From contig JAEPMA010000002.1 in NCBI GenBank assembly GCA_017644185.1, positions 186,001-250,000 of the forward strand: DNA of 64,000 bases, in the 5' to 3' direction. Under the pieces are notes generated by a model that worked only from the letters and a program-made list of their open reading frames with translations, did no database searches and was not told the origin of the DNA. Source of the DNA: Rhodospirillales bacterium (GTDB lineage: Bacteria; Pseudomonadota; Alphaproteobacteria; Rhodospirillales; Casp-alpha2). Positions 32,377 through 39,427 of this stretch are shown piece after piece. The first letter of the stretch is position 1, and each line of letters opens with the position of its first letter. Made by a program: the position numbers and the translations under genes.

Positions 32377-33201
32377 ATGTTCAAGTTCAAGACACTATTT
32401 ATCGCCGCCATCTTGGCGCTGTCGCTGGGCACCGCCCACGCAGCGGACAAATTCATCACCGTCGCCTCGACGACATCGACGGCCAACTCGGGGCTGTTCG
32501 ACTTCCTGTTGCCCAAGTTCACCGACAAGACGGGGATCGAAGTCCGCGTCGTCGCGGTCGGCACGGGGAAAGCGATCAAGCTCGCCCAGAACGGTGACGC
32601 CGACGTGCTTTTCGTGCACCACAAACCGTCCGAAGAAAAGTTCGTGAAGGAAGGCTTCGGGGTGAAGCGTTCCGACGTGATGTACAACGACTTCGTGATG
32701 GTGGGGCCGAAATCCGACCCGGCCGGCATCAAGGGGATGAAGAAGGCGGGCGAGGCGTTGAAAAAGATCGCCTCAAGCAACTCCCCCTTCGCATCGCGCG
32801 GCGACAATTCGGGGACGAATAAAAAAGAACTCGAGCTTTGGAAGGGTGCCGGCATCGATCCGACGGGTGCGGGCAACAAATGGTACAGCGCCACCGGTTC
32901 CGGCATGGGCGCGACCCTCAACGTGGCGTCGGGCATGAACGCCTATTCGCTGACCGACCGCGCCACGTGGTTGAAGTTCAAGAACAAGGGGGACCTCGCG
33001 ATCCTCGTCGAGGGCGACCCGGTGCTGTTCAACCAGTACGGCATCATTCTGGTGAACCCGAAAAAACACGCCCACGTGAAGACCGAACTCGGCCAGACCT
33101 TCATCGATTGGGTGATCGGCAAGGAAGGCCAGAAGCTGATCAACGAATACCAGATCCTCGGCAATCAGGCGTTCTTCGCCAACGCCCAGCCGGGCACCTG
33201 A
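32377..33201 (+). CDS. tupA: Tungstate-binding periplasmic protein TupA
   Basis: The 274-residue solute-binding protein has a signal peptide (MFKFKTLFIAAILALSLGTA with cleavage after AHA). The mature start FITVASTTSTANSGLFDFL contains the STTST oxyanion-binding stretch characteristic of TupA and unlike ModA. HHKPSEEKFVKEGFGVKR, SRGDNSGTNKKELELWK and NQYGIILVNPKKH follow, as in the family. ATG 32377 follows AAGGGAGA. It is the last gene of the tup operon and precedes a terminator. TupA proteins select tungstate over molybdate, which is why tungsten is suggested for this locus. Confidence 0.93.
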   Translation: MFKFKTLFIAAILALSLGTAHAADKFITVASTTSTANSGLFDFLLPKFTDKTGIEVRVVAVGTGKAIKLAQNGDADVLFVHHKPSEEKFVKEGFGVKRSDVMYNDFVMVGPKSDPAGIKGMKKAGEALKKIASSNSPFASRGDNSGTNKKELELWKGAGIDPTGAGNKWYSATGSGMGATLNVASGMNAYSLTDRATWLKFKNKGDLAILVEGDPVLFNQYGIILVNPKKHAHVKTELGQTFIDWVIGKEGQKLINEYQILGNQAFFANAQPGT

Positions 33202-33233
33202 CACACGGCCTCATTTCTTGAGGACAACTCCAA

Positions 33234-33260
33234 CCCCCGCCATCCGGCGGGGGTTTTTGT
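33234..33260 (+). terminator. Rho-independent terminator of the tup operon
   Basis: Arms CCCCCGCC (33234-33241) and GGCGGGGG (33246-33253), loop ATCC, then TTTTTGT. Confidence 0.92.
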
Positions 33261-33291
33261 TTGGCCCCCTTTCCCGCCACTCGATACCAAA

Positions 33292-33392
33292 CCCCTCATC
33301 CTGTCCTTCTCCCCAGGGAGAAGGGACCCTGACGTAATATGCCCCTCTCCCTTGGGAGAGGGTGGCGCGCGTCAGCGTGCCGGGTGAGGGGG
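33292..33392. repeat. Intergenic palindromic repeat, family A
   Basis: CCCCTCATCCTGTCCTTCTC is followed by a CTCTCCC...GGGAGAG stem, a GGTGGCGCGC segment and CGGGTGAGGG. It abuts the stop codon of the flavin monooxygenase gene. This is the first family A copy in the window; seven more follow. Confidence 0.8.
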
Positions 33393-33396
33393 TAAG

Positions 33397-34665
33397 CTAT
33401 CTGCCGCGTTTTTTCGAGAAATCGTGGTAATCGAGATAGCCGCGCTGGATATTGATGTGATCCGCGATGTGCTTGGCGTCGTGCCACACCCCCCAAATGA
33501 ACGACGAGCCGCGTTGCGACAACCACGGAAGACCGACGAAATAGATCCCCCGCTCCGCCGCCACGCCGCGCTGATGTTTCGGGCGGCCCAGGTCGTCGAA
33601 AGCGTCGACCTCCATCCACGAGAAATCGTTGCTGAAGCCTGTCGCCCAGATGACCGACGTGATCCCGGCTTTTTTCAGATCAAGTTCGAGGATGGGGTTC
33701 TTTACGCAGTCCGGGTCGGGACCGATCTTATGGGCTTCGGGCTCTTCAGGGAGGTCGAGGTCCATCCGCTCGATATATCTGTCGGCTTCTTCGAGGACGG
33801 AAAGATAATTGGCATCGCCGTTTCGGATGTTCTGGCTAAGATCGGCGGCGAAGGTCAACGTGCCGTCGCTATATCCTTCCGTCCTGCCCAACAGCGTCAT
33901 GCCGTTTTCCGCGAGCTTCCGAAAATCGACCGTCTCGCCCCCATGCGCGCCACTGACGGCGATGGTCACATGTTCCGTGCCCTCGCGCGGCACCTCGGCG
34001 TCCCACTTCCCCAACACCCCGAGCCACCAGACGAAATCTCGCCCGCGATACCTGCGGGGCGGACGGTCGTGCGGCCCGACCGACAGATAAACCTCACGCC
34101 CCGACCGCGACAGTTCATCCGCGATCTGCGTGCCCGACGACCCGGCGCCGACGACGAGGACGGCGCCCGAGGCAAGTTGATCAGGATTTTTATAGTCACT
34201 CGAATGAAGCTGTTCGACGCCCGCGTCATCCGGGATCACGTTTGGGATGTTCGGGTTCTGGAACGGCCCGGTGGCGACGACGACGTAATCGGCCTCGATC
34301 AAACCACCTGACGTTTCGGCCATAAAACCGGGGCCGTCCGATTTTCGCCGCACTCCCGTGACTTCGACGCCGGTGCGGACCGGCGCACCGATCATGTCAG
34401 AATAAGCTTCGAAATAAGCCGCGATCTCGTCCTTGCCGGGGAAGCCGTCAGGATCGCAGTTTTGGAATTCCATATTGGGGAAGCGGTCGTGCCAGGCCGG
34501 GCCGTTGGCGACGAGGGAATCCCATCTTCCCGTCCGCCAGCGTTCGGCGATGCGGTCGCGTTCGAGCACGAGATGGGGAATGTTCAGTTTTCCCAAATGC
34601 TCGCTCGTCGCGATGCCCGCCTGCCCCGCGCCGATCACCAGCACCTCCGTTTTTTCAGTCGTCAT
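33397..34665 (-). CDS. Flavin-dependent monooxygenase (FMO/Trk-type FAD and NADP oxidoreductase)
   Basis: The 422-residue protein has two dinucleotide folds: FAD at VLVIGAGQAGIATSEHLG (residues about 8-25) and NAD(P) at AVLVVGAGSSGTQIADELS (about 168-186). It also has SVIWATGFSNDFSW and GIYFVGLPWLSQRGSSFIWG near the end, as in bacterial flavin monooxygenases related to YUCCA and CzcO proteins. The N-terminus has WRTGRWDSLVANGP, characteristic of this subgroup. AAGGATTGTGGA precedes the ATG. Substrate unknown; it is flanked by repeats on both sides and stands alone. Confidence 0.83.
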   Translation of the reverse strand: MTTEKTEVLVIGAGQAGIATSEHLGKLNIPHLVLERDRIAERWRTGRWDSLVANGPAWHDRFPNMEFQNCDPDGFPGKDEIAAYFEAYSDMIGAPVRTGVEVTGVRRKSDGPGFMAETSGGLIEADYVVVATGPFQNPNIPNVIPDDAGVEQLHSSDYKNPDQLASGAVLVVGAGSSGTQIADELSRSGREVYLSVGPHDRPPRRYRGRDFVWWLGVLGKWDAEVPREGTEHVTIAVSGAHGGETVDFRKLAENGMTLLGRTEGYSDGTLTFAADLSQNIRNGDANYLSVLEEADRYIERMDLDLPEEPEAHKIGPDPDCVKNPILELDLKKAGITSVIWATGFSNDFSWMEVDAFDDLGRPKHQRGVAAERGIYFVGLPWLSQRGSSFIWGVWHDAKHIADHINIQRGYLDYHDFSKKRGR

Positions 34666-34721
34666 TCCACAATCCTTATTTCTTTTTTCTTACCTGGCAA
34701 AATACGACGATCCATCCCGTT

Positions 34722-34881
34722 CGTCATTCCCGCGAAAGCGAGAAACCAGAGATTGATCCGTCTGGATTCCGGCCTTCGCTGGAATGACGTCGAAAAGAAA
34801 GTGCAAAAAAGATTGTCACCCCGGCGCAGGCCGGGGTCCAGATGACGGATGAACTGGGTCCCCGCTTTCGCGGGGATGACA
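34722..34881. repeat. Intergenic palindromic repeats, family B (composite)
   Basis: Palindromic units of the form GTCATTCCCGCGAAAGCG and GTCACCCCGGCGCAGGCCGG, with their complements CTGGATTCCGGCC and GGGTCCCCGCTTTCGCGG, are stacked between the flavin monooxygenase and dioxygenase genes, filling nearly all of the 228-base gap. Confidence 0.8.
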
Positions 34882-34893
34882 ATAATTTCCGGA

Positions 34894-35763
34894 TTAGGCA
34901 GAACGCTCACGTTCAGACTGCTGAGCGAAGAACGAGGTCTTCGGATATTCCGGCGTCTGCACGTCGAACGCCTCGCCCCGCACGCGCCGGGGGTCCGAGC
35001 CCCGGACAAACACCCCCATGTGTTCGGTCGGCACCGGGTTGGGCGAGCACGGCATGGCGTCGCCCGCCGAATAGACCGAGATAAACAGCGTCCTTGGCAT
35101 CGTCGAGAGATTGGGTTCCGAGCCGTGCGCGAGGCGCGTGTGCATCAAACAGACGGAGCCCGCCTTGCCCATGCACAGTCTGGCCGTTTTCTTCATTTCG
35201 GATTCCGCTTGCGGGTCGACCGCGCCCGTGAACACGCCCTCGTGCCAGAGACTGAAGATCGGCCCCTTGTGCGAACCCGGCGCGACGGCGAGCGGGCCGT
35301 TTTCTTCGGTCACGTCGTCGATCATCAGCAGCGCCGTCACCAGATCCGAATTCGAGTGGGGGGTATAGGGGAAGTCCTGATGCCACTTCACTTCGGTTTT
35401 CGCGCCCGGCAGTTTCGAGTTGATCTTGGTGTGGTGAAGCTTGATGTCCGGGCCGATCAGCTCGGCGACCATGTCCGTCATGCGGCTGTCGGCCATGGCT
35501 TCGTAATAAGCGTCGGAGACTTCCGTCGGCGCCTGCACACGGCGGAGTTGGGCCGGTTTATCGCCGTCGCCCGGTTCCAGGTCGAACCGCGGGCGGCCGT
35601 CGACCGTCACCCCGTAGGGTTTGTCGTGACCCTGGCTCTCTTCGACCCATGTGTCGAAGTCGGCGCGCAGTCTTTTCAATAATTCCGGTTTGACCGCGTC
35701 CTCGACCACCAAAACGCCGTCGCGCGCGAACGCGGCTTTCTGTTCATCGGTGAGCATGCCCAT
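34894..35763 (-). CDS. Phytanoyl-CoA dioxygenase (PhyH) family protein
   Basis: This approximately 289-residue Fe(II)/2-oxoglutarate-dependent dioxygenase begins LTDEQKAAFARDGVLVVEDA, the family start. The iron site is His and Asp in KWHQDFPYTPHSNSD and the distal His in LMHTRLAHGSEPNLS. Start M at 35763 follows GAGGACACG; codons at 35775 and 35757 are possible alternatives. Family members act on phytanoyl-CoA, ectoine, phosphonates and many small molecules, so the substrate stays open. Confidence 0.85.
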   Translation of the reverse strand: MGMLTDEQKAAFARDGVLVVEDAVKPELLKRLRADFDTWVEESQGHDKPYGVTVDGRPRFDLEPGDGDKPAQLRRVQAPTEVSDAYYEAMADSRMTDMVAELIGPDIKLHHTKINSKLPGAKTEVKWHQDFPYTPHSNSDLVTALLMIDDVTEENGPLAVAPGSHKGPIFSLWHEGVFTGAVDPQAESEMKKTARLCMGKAGSVCLMHTRLAHGSEPNLSTMPRTLFISVYSAGDAMPCSPNPVPTEHMGVFVRGSDPRRVRGEAFDVQTPEYPKTSFFAQQSERERSA

Positions 35764-35834
35764 GCGTGTCCTCATCTATATCGCCCGGCCATTTTGCGGC
35801 AATCGAAGGGCGGCTTCCAGCGCGAAACGCGTGT

Positions 35835-35921
35835 CCCCTCACCCTCCCACGCGCCGAGGCGCGCGGGCCCCACCCTCTCCCCAGGGAGAGGGTGGCGAGC
35901 GCGAGCGAGCCGGGTGAGGGG
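35835..35921. repeat. Intergenic palindromic repeat, family A
   Basis: CCCCTCACCCTCCCACGCGC, a CTCTCCCCAGGGAGAG stem, GGTGGCGAGC and CCGGGTGAGGGG. It ends directly at the stop codon of the hydratase gene. Confidence 0.85.
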
Positions 35922-36701
35922 TTAAGCCGCTTCGAACTTGAGCGGGATCTGACCCAGATCGCCGAAGTCGCACATCAGCTCGTCGCCCGGTTTGACGGGC
36001 GTGACGCCGGTCATGGTGCCGGTCGAGACGATGTCGCCCTTCTTCAAAGGCATACCGATGGAATACGCCTCCGTCGCCGCCCATTGTAAGGCGAACGCGG
36101 GATTCCCCAGCACCGCTTCACCGGTGCCCTTGTTCCCCTTCTCACCGTTGACGGTCACTTCCGCGCCGACCGTCGCCAGATACATGTCCATCCAGCCCGG
36201 AATGTCGGCACCGACCACCAGCCCCCCGTTAAAGGAGAAATCCGATATACAGACCGATATCCCGGCGCCCTTGAAACCACCTTCGAACCGGCAACCGACC
36301 AGTTCGACGGCGATGAACGCGTCCGCCGTCGCATCCATCAGATCGTCGAACGAGACGATGTGATCGTCGGGGAGGTCCTGGCCCATCCGGAACGCGATCT
36401 CGCATTCGATGGCCGATCCATGCTCGGTCCGCGCGGGGAGTGTGTCGCCGGGTTTATAGAGATGCTCCTTGAACACCGGACCGATCGACGGCCCGTCCAT
36501 CCCCAGAAGCTCCTGCGCCATCTCGCTCGTCGCCGCGACCTTCCAGCCGCACCGCGTCAGGCCCGACGCCTTCGCGGCGGCGGCCTGCACTTTATATGAG
36601 TGATTGCGTTCGGCCGTCCCCGCGACCATGTCGCGTGACAACACTTTACCGTTCAGGCGTGCGTCCCAGATTTGAGCGCCGAGTTTTTGGACATTATCCA
36701 T
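35922..36701 (-). CDS. FAH-fold hydratase (2-keto-4-pentenoate hydratase-like)
   Basis: The 259 residues match the MhpD/fumarylacetoacetate hydrolase fold: GWKVAATSEMAQELLGMDGP at the start of the core, metal-ligand region SAIECEIAFRMGQDLP, and VSTGTMTGVTPVKPGDEL near the end. Such enzymes add water to 2-hydroxypentadienoate or decarboxylate related acids in meta-cleavage pathways. The start ATG 36701 overlaps the stop of the DUF1330 gene by 8 bases, so the two are translated together. The exact substrate is unclear. Confidence 0.8.
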   Translation of the reverse strand: MDNVQKLGAQIWDARLNGKVLSRDMVAGTAERNHSYKVQAAAAKASGLTRCGWKVAATSEMAQELLGMDGPSIGPVFKEHLYKPGDTLPARTEHGSAIECEIAFRMGQDLPDDHIVSFDDLMDATADAFIAVELVGCRFEGGFKGAGISVCISDFSFNGGLVVGADIPGWMDMYLATVGAEVTVNGEKGNKGTGEAVLGNPAFALQWAATEAYSIGMPLKKGDIVSTGTMTGVTPVKPGDELMCDFGDLGQIPLKFEAA

Positions 36702-36987
36702 CGTAACCGTCCACCGCCACGAGCACGCTGTCCGACGCCGCCTGGCGCATCTGGATCGGCTTGGCGTATTCTTCCGACGCGTGCCAGCGCTTGATCGCGT
36801 CCATGTCGGGGAATTCGATAACCACCAGGCGCGGATACGGCATCTCGCCCTCGAGCGCCGCCGTCTCGCCGCCACGGACGATGAACCGGCCGCCGTACTT
36901 TTCCAGCGTCGCCGGCACCAATGCGCGGTATTCCTCGAATTTTTCCGGATCGGTCACGTTGACCTGCGCGATCATGTAGGCGGTCAT
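36694..36987 (-). CDS. DUF1330 family protein
   Basis: A 97-residue ferredoxin-like-fold protein of the DUF1330 family: MTAYMIAQVNVTDPEKFEEY, then YGGRFIVRGGETAALEG, RLVVIEFPDMDAIKRWHAS and YAKPIQMRQAASDSV. These small proteins often accompany degradation enzymes and have no assigned activity. GGGAGGGGCAGGGCC precedes the ATG. It forms a two-gene operon with the hydratase. Confidence 0.87.
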   Translation of the reverse strand: MTAYMIAQVNVTDPEKFEEYRALVPATLEKYGGRFIVRGGETAALEGEMPYPRLVVIEFPDMDAIKRWHASEEYAKPIQMRQAASDSVLVAVDGYDG

Positions 36988-37081
36988 GGCCCTGCCCCTC
37001 CCTGTTGTTTATTGGTTATTGACGATTTTACAGGTTTGCACGCGCGGCTGCAAAGACAAGGGGGTGTTTGGTGACACGATG

Positions 37082-37191
37082 CCCCCTCATCCTGTCCTTC
37101 TCCCAGGGGAGAAGGAACCCTGAACTACGACACCTCTTAACCCCTCTCCCTTGGGAGAGGGTGGCGCGCGCCAGCGCGCCGGGTGAGGGGG
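37082..37191. repeat. Intergenic palindromic repeat, family A
   Basis: CCCCCTCATCCTGTCCTTCT, a CTCTCCCTTGGGAGAG stem, GGTGGCGCGCGCC and GGGTGAGGGG. It occupies much of the 269-base gap between the divergent DUF1330 and methyltransferase genes. Confidence 0.85.
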
Positions 37192-37256
37192 CCACCGACG
37201 GGACAATCCGGGCTGGTGTGTTAAGGTTGCGGCGGACTCAACAGCAGAGAGAGATC

Positions 37257-37895
37257 ATGCCCGACCAAAAGTCCGGAAAAGAAACCGCCAAACTCCACAA
37301 GGCCTATCAGGCGACCAATACCGATGAACTGGCCGAGGCCTACGACGACTGGGCCGACGAATACGAAGACCACATGAAAAGCATCGGCTATACCCACCCG
37401 GCGATGGTGACCTCGCTCGCGGCGCAGCATATCCCCGCCGACGCGACACCGATCCTCGACGCCGGCTGCGGCACCGGGATCATGAGCGAGATCATGCAGG
37501 CGCTCGGCCACGGTCACATCGTCGGCCTCGACGCATCGCCCGGCATGCTGAAAATCGCCGGCGAAAAGGCGCACTACGAAGCGCTGCATCATATGTACCT
37601 GGGCGAGAAGCTGGATTTTGAGACCGACACCTTCGAAGGCGTGGTGAGTTCCGGCGTGTTCACGCAGGGTCACGCGCCACTCGATGGTCTCGACGAGCTG
37701 ATCCGGGTCACCAAGCCCGGCGGGCGCATCGCATTTTCCGTCGCCAGGACGTATCTGGAAGGACTGTTCGATCCCAAGCGCAAGGCGCTGGAGGACGCCG
37801 GTCTCTGGCGCTACGTCGACGAAACGGGGATCTACAATTCGGCGCCCTTGGGCGATCACCTGCCGAGCCGCGTCTACTGCTTCGAGGTGGTTTGA
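37257..37895 (+). CDS. SAM-dependent class I methyltransferase
   Basis: The 212-residue protein has motif I ILDAGCGTGIMSEIMQALG, an acidic residue in HIVGLDASPGMLKIA, and VVSSGVFTQGHAPLDGLDEL as motif II. The start YQATNTDELAEAYDDWADEY resembles the Williams-Beuren (METTL27-like) methyltransferase group. The ATG at 37257 follows AGAGAGAT. Acceptor unknown. Confidence 0.82.
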   Translation: MPDQKSGKETAKLHKAYQATNTDELAEAYDDWADEYEDHMKSIGYTHPAMVTSLAAQHIPADATPILDAGCGTGIMSEIMQALGHGHIVGLDASPGMLKIAGEKAHYEALHHMYLGEKLDFETDTFEGVVSSGVFTQGHAPLDGLDELIRVTKPGGRIAFSVARTYLEGLFDPKRKALEDAGLWRYVDETGIYNSAPLGDHLPSRVYCFEVV

Positions 37896-37902
37896 GCGCA
37901 GG

Positions 37903-37981
37903 CCCCTCTCCCTTGGGAGAGGGTGGCGCGCAGCGCCGGGTGAGGGGCCCCTCATCCTGTCCTTCTCCCAAGGGAGAAGGG
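37903..37981. repeat. Intergenic palindromic repeat, family A
   Basis: CCCCTCTCCCTTGGGAGAGG, GTGGCGCGCAGCGCCGGGTG and CCCCTCATCCTGTCCTTCTC with AAGGGAGAAGG, filling the gap between convergent methyltransferase and ankyrin genes. Confidence 0.85.
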
Positions 37982-37990
37982 ACTCTCGGG

Positions 37991-38275
37991 TCAGCCCAGA
38001 AGGGCGCGGACCTGGGCGTCGTTCTCGGCCCAGCTCGCCCAGTTGCGGGGGCCGAGGCCGAAGCGGTTCTTGTGATCGGGATCGGCACCCGCTTCGAGCA
38101 ATATCTTGCAGGTTTCCGTCTGTGCCCGCGCGCACGCCATCATCAAGGCCGTGTTGCCGTACTGATCCGCGATATCGGGCTTCAGCCCCTGTTCCAGGCC
38201 GGTTTTAAGCGTTTCCGCATCGCCGTTGGCGGCGGCGTCGAGAAAGGCTTGTTCTGTAATCTTGGTGGTCGTCAC
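37991..38275 (-). CDS. Small ankyrin-repeat protein
   Basis: A 94-residue protein with about two and a half ankyrin repeats: FLDAAANGDAETLKTGLEQG, DQYGNTALMMACARAQTETC and KILLEAGADPDHKNRFG. No signal peptide. GTG 38275 follows AGGACCAGCGAC. Presumably a protein-binding module; partner unknown. Confidence 0.78.
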   Translation of the reverse strand: MTTTKITEQAFLDAAANGDAETLKTGLEQGLKPDIADQYGNTALMMACARAQTETCKILLEAGADPDHKNRFGLGPRNWASWAENDAQVRALLG

Positions 38276-38353
38276 GTCGCTGGTCCTGGCCGGTTCCTGA
38301 TCTGCAAGAGTTCGGGTGTGAGGGGCCTTCCGTCAAGTAGGGATCAGCCGCAA

Positions 38354-39244
38354 TCAGGGCGCGTTGAAGTGAATGGTGCCGAGACCGGAGATGTCATAGC
38401 CCTCAAGACTATCGGCGCGTTCCTTGAAATCCGCCGAGTCGCAGTACTTCAGCAGTCGCTGGAGAGGCGGCTGAAAATAATCGCGGCGGCGGATCATCAG
38501 ATCGTAACGCTCCCGATGCAACGGGACGAAATCGAGGCCGTACTGGTGCGCCGCGGCGCGAATCCCGAGGCCGGTATCCGCCCTTCCCTCGACGATGGCG
38601 AGCCCGACGTCGGTTTCCGTTCTGGCCTCGATATCGGCGACGTCGAGATCGGTGATCTCGAGACCCGCTTCGGAGACCAGATACTGAAACAGCATGCGCG
38701 AGCCGGCCTGCGCCTCCCGGACCACGAACCGGGCGCCCGCCGCGGCAGCGTCGGGGATGCCCTTGATGCGGATCGGGTTGCCTTTCGAGACAATCAGCCC
38801 CTGCTCGCGCCAGGCCCACTCGATCAGCACCACGTCGAGGCCGACCGCCGCTTCCGACGCCGGGCCGACGTTGTAGCCCCCGTCCGTCATGTCGAGCACG
38901 TGCATCCCGCACGCCACCGCCTCGCCGCGCGCAAAGCGCTGCACCCCGTCAAGGCTGCCGCCCGGCATCAAAGCGAGTTCGCAGCCGGAATTTCTCACCG
39001 CCCATTCGAGCAACGGATCGTGCGAGCCGACGATCACGGGGGGTGGCGGGGTCGCGTGCGCCGCGGCGATGTTCGGGAACGTCGACGAGCGCGCCAGCCA
39101 GATATCGATCAGGTGCTTGGGGAAAAGATACTTTCCGGTGACACGCGTGTAGGGGATGTCGTCGGTCGCGACGAGATCGTAAACCTTGCGTTCCTTGAGG
39201 CGCAGATAGTCCGCGACCTCCTTGGTCGTCATCAGATCCTTCAC
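38354..39244 (-). CDS. One-component regulator: excisionase-type HTH plus periplasmic-binding-like domain
   Basis: The 296 residues start with an excisionase-type helix-turn-helix (TTKEVADYLRLKERKVYDLV then GKYLFPKHLIDIWLA, residues about 5-52). A type II periplasmic-binding-like domain occupies about 68-290, with VIVGSHDPLLEWAVRNSG, GGSLDGVQRFARGEA and EGRADTGLGIRAAAHQYGLD. There is no signal peptide, so it should bind a small oxyanion-type ligand in the cytoplasm and control DNA. Homologues often sit with molybdoenzyme and Mo/W transport genes. It is divergent from the ferredoxin-like gene, and the shared gap holds a candidate operator. Confidence 0.78.
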   Translation of the reverse strand: MKDLMTTKEVADYLRLKERKVYDLVATDDIPYTRVTGKYLFPKHLIDIWLARSSTFPNIAAAHATPPPPVIVGSHDPLLEWAVRNSGCELALMPGGSLDGVQRFARGEAVACGMHVLDMTDGGYNVGPASEAAVGLDVVLIEWAWREQGLIVSKGNPIRIKGIPDAAAAGARFVVREAQAGSRMLFQYLVSEAGLEITDLDVADIEARTETDVGLAIVEGRADTGLGIRAAAHQYGLDFVPLHRERYDLMIRRRDYFQPPLQRLLKYCDSADFKERADSLEGYDISGLGTIHFNAP

Positions 39245-39290
39245 TTAATAAGGCTCCCGGCGTTTCACGAATATCCCCCAAACCCTTAAA

Positions 39291-39315
39291 ATTGATATGT
39301 CTTTATTTCCAGACA
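39291..39315. promoter_or_regulatory. Candidate operator between regulator and ferredoxin-like gene
   Basis: ATTGATATG (39291-39299) is also present at 30759-30767 between fdhD and tupB. It overlaps the inverted repeat TGTCT (39298-39302)/AGACA (39311-39315). The gap to each gene is AT-rich and otherwise empty. Confidence 0.4.
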
Positions 39316-39427
39316 ATATGCGTTATGTATTGCCGGAAAGGTAGCCCCGGCGCCGAACGCGACCAATATAAATAATAAGAACGACGCGCGGCGCGGGTAA
39401 CGGGCACCCGGGAGGACGGAAATCAAT

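Noticed and set aside
34722-34881. CRISPR array
   Set aside because: The repeated units are palindromic, vary in spacing and recur singly at many gene ends; there are no regular spacers and no cas genes.
37892-39289. Long open frame on + across the ankyrin and regulator genes
   Set aside because: It begins inside a repeat and is the complement of two genes with recognisable domains.
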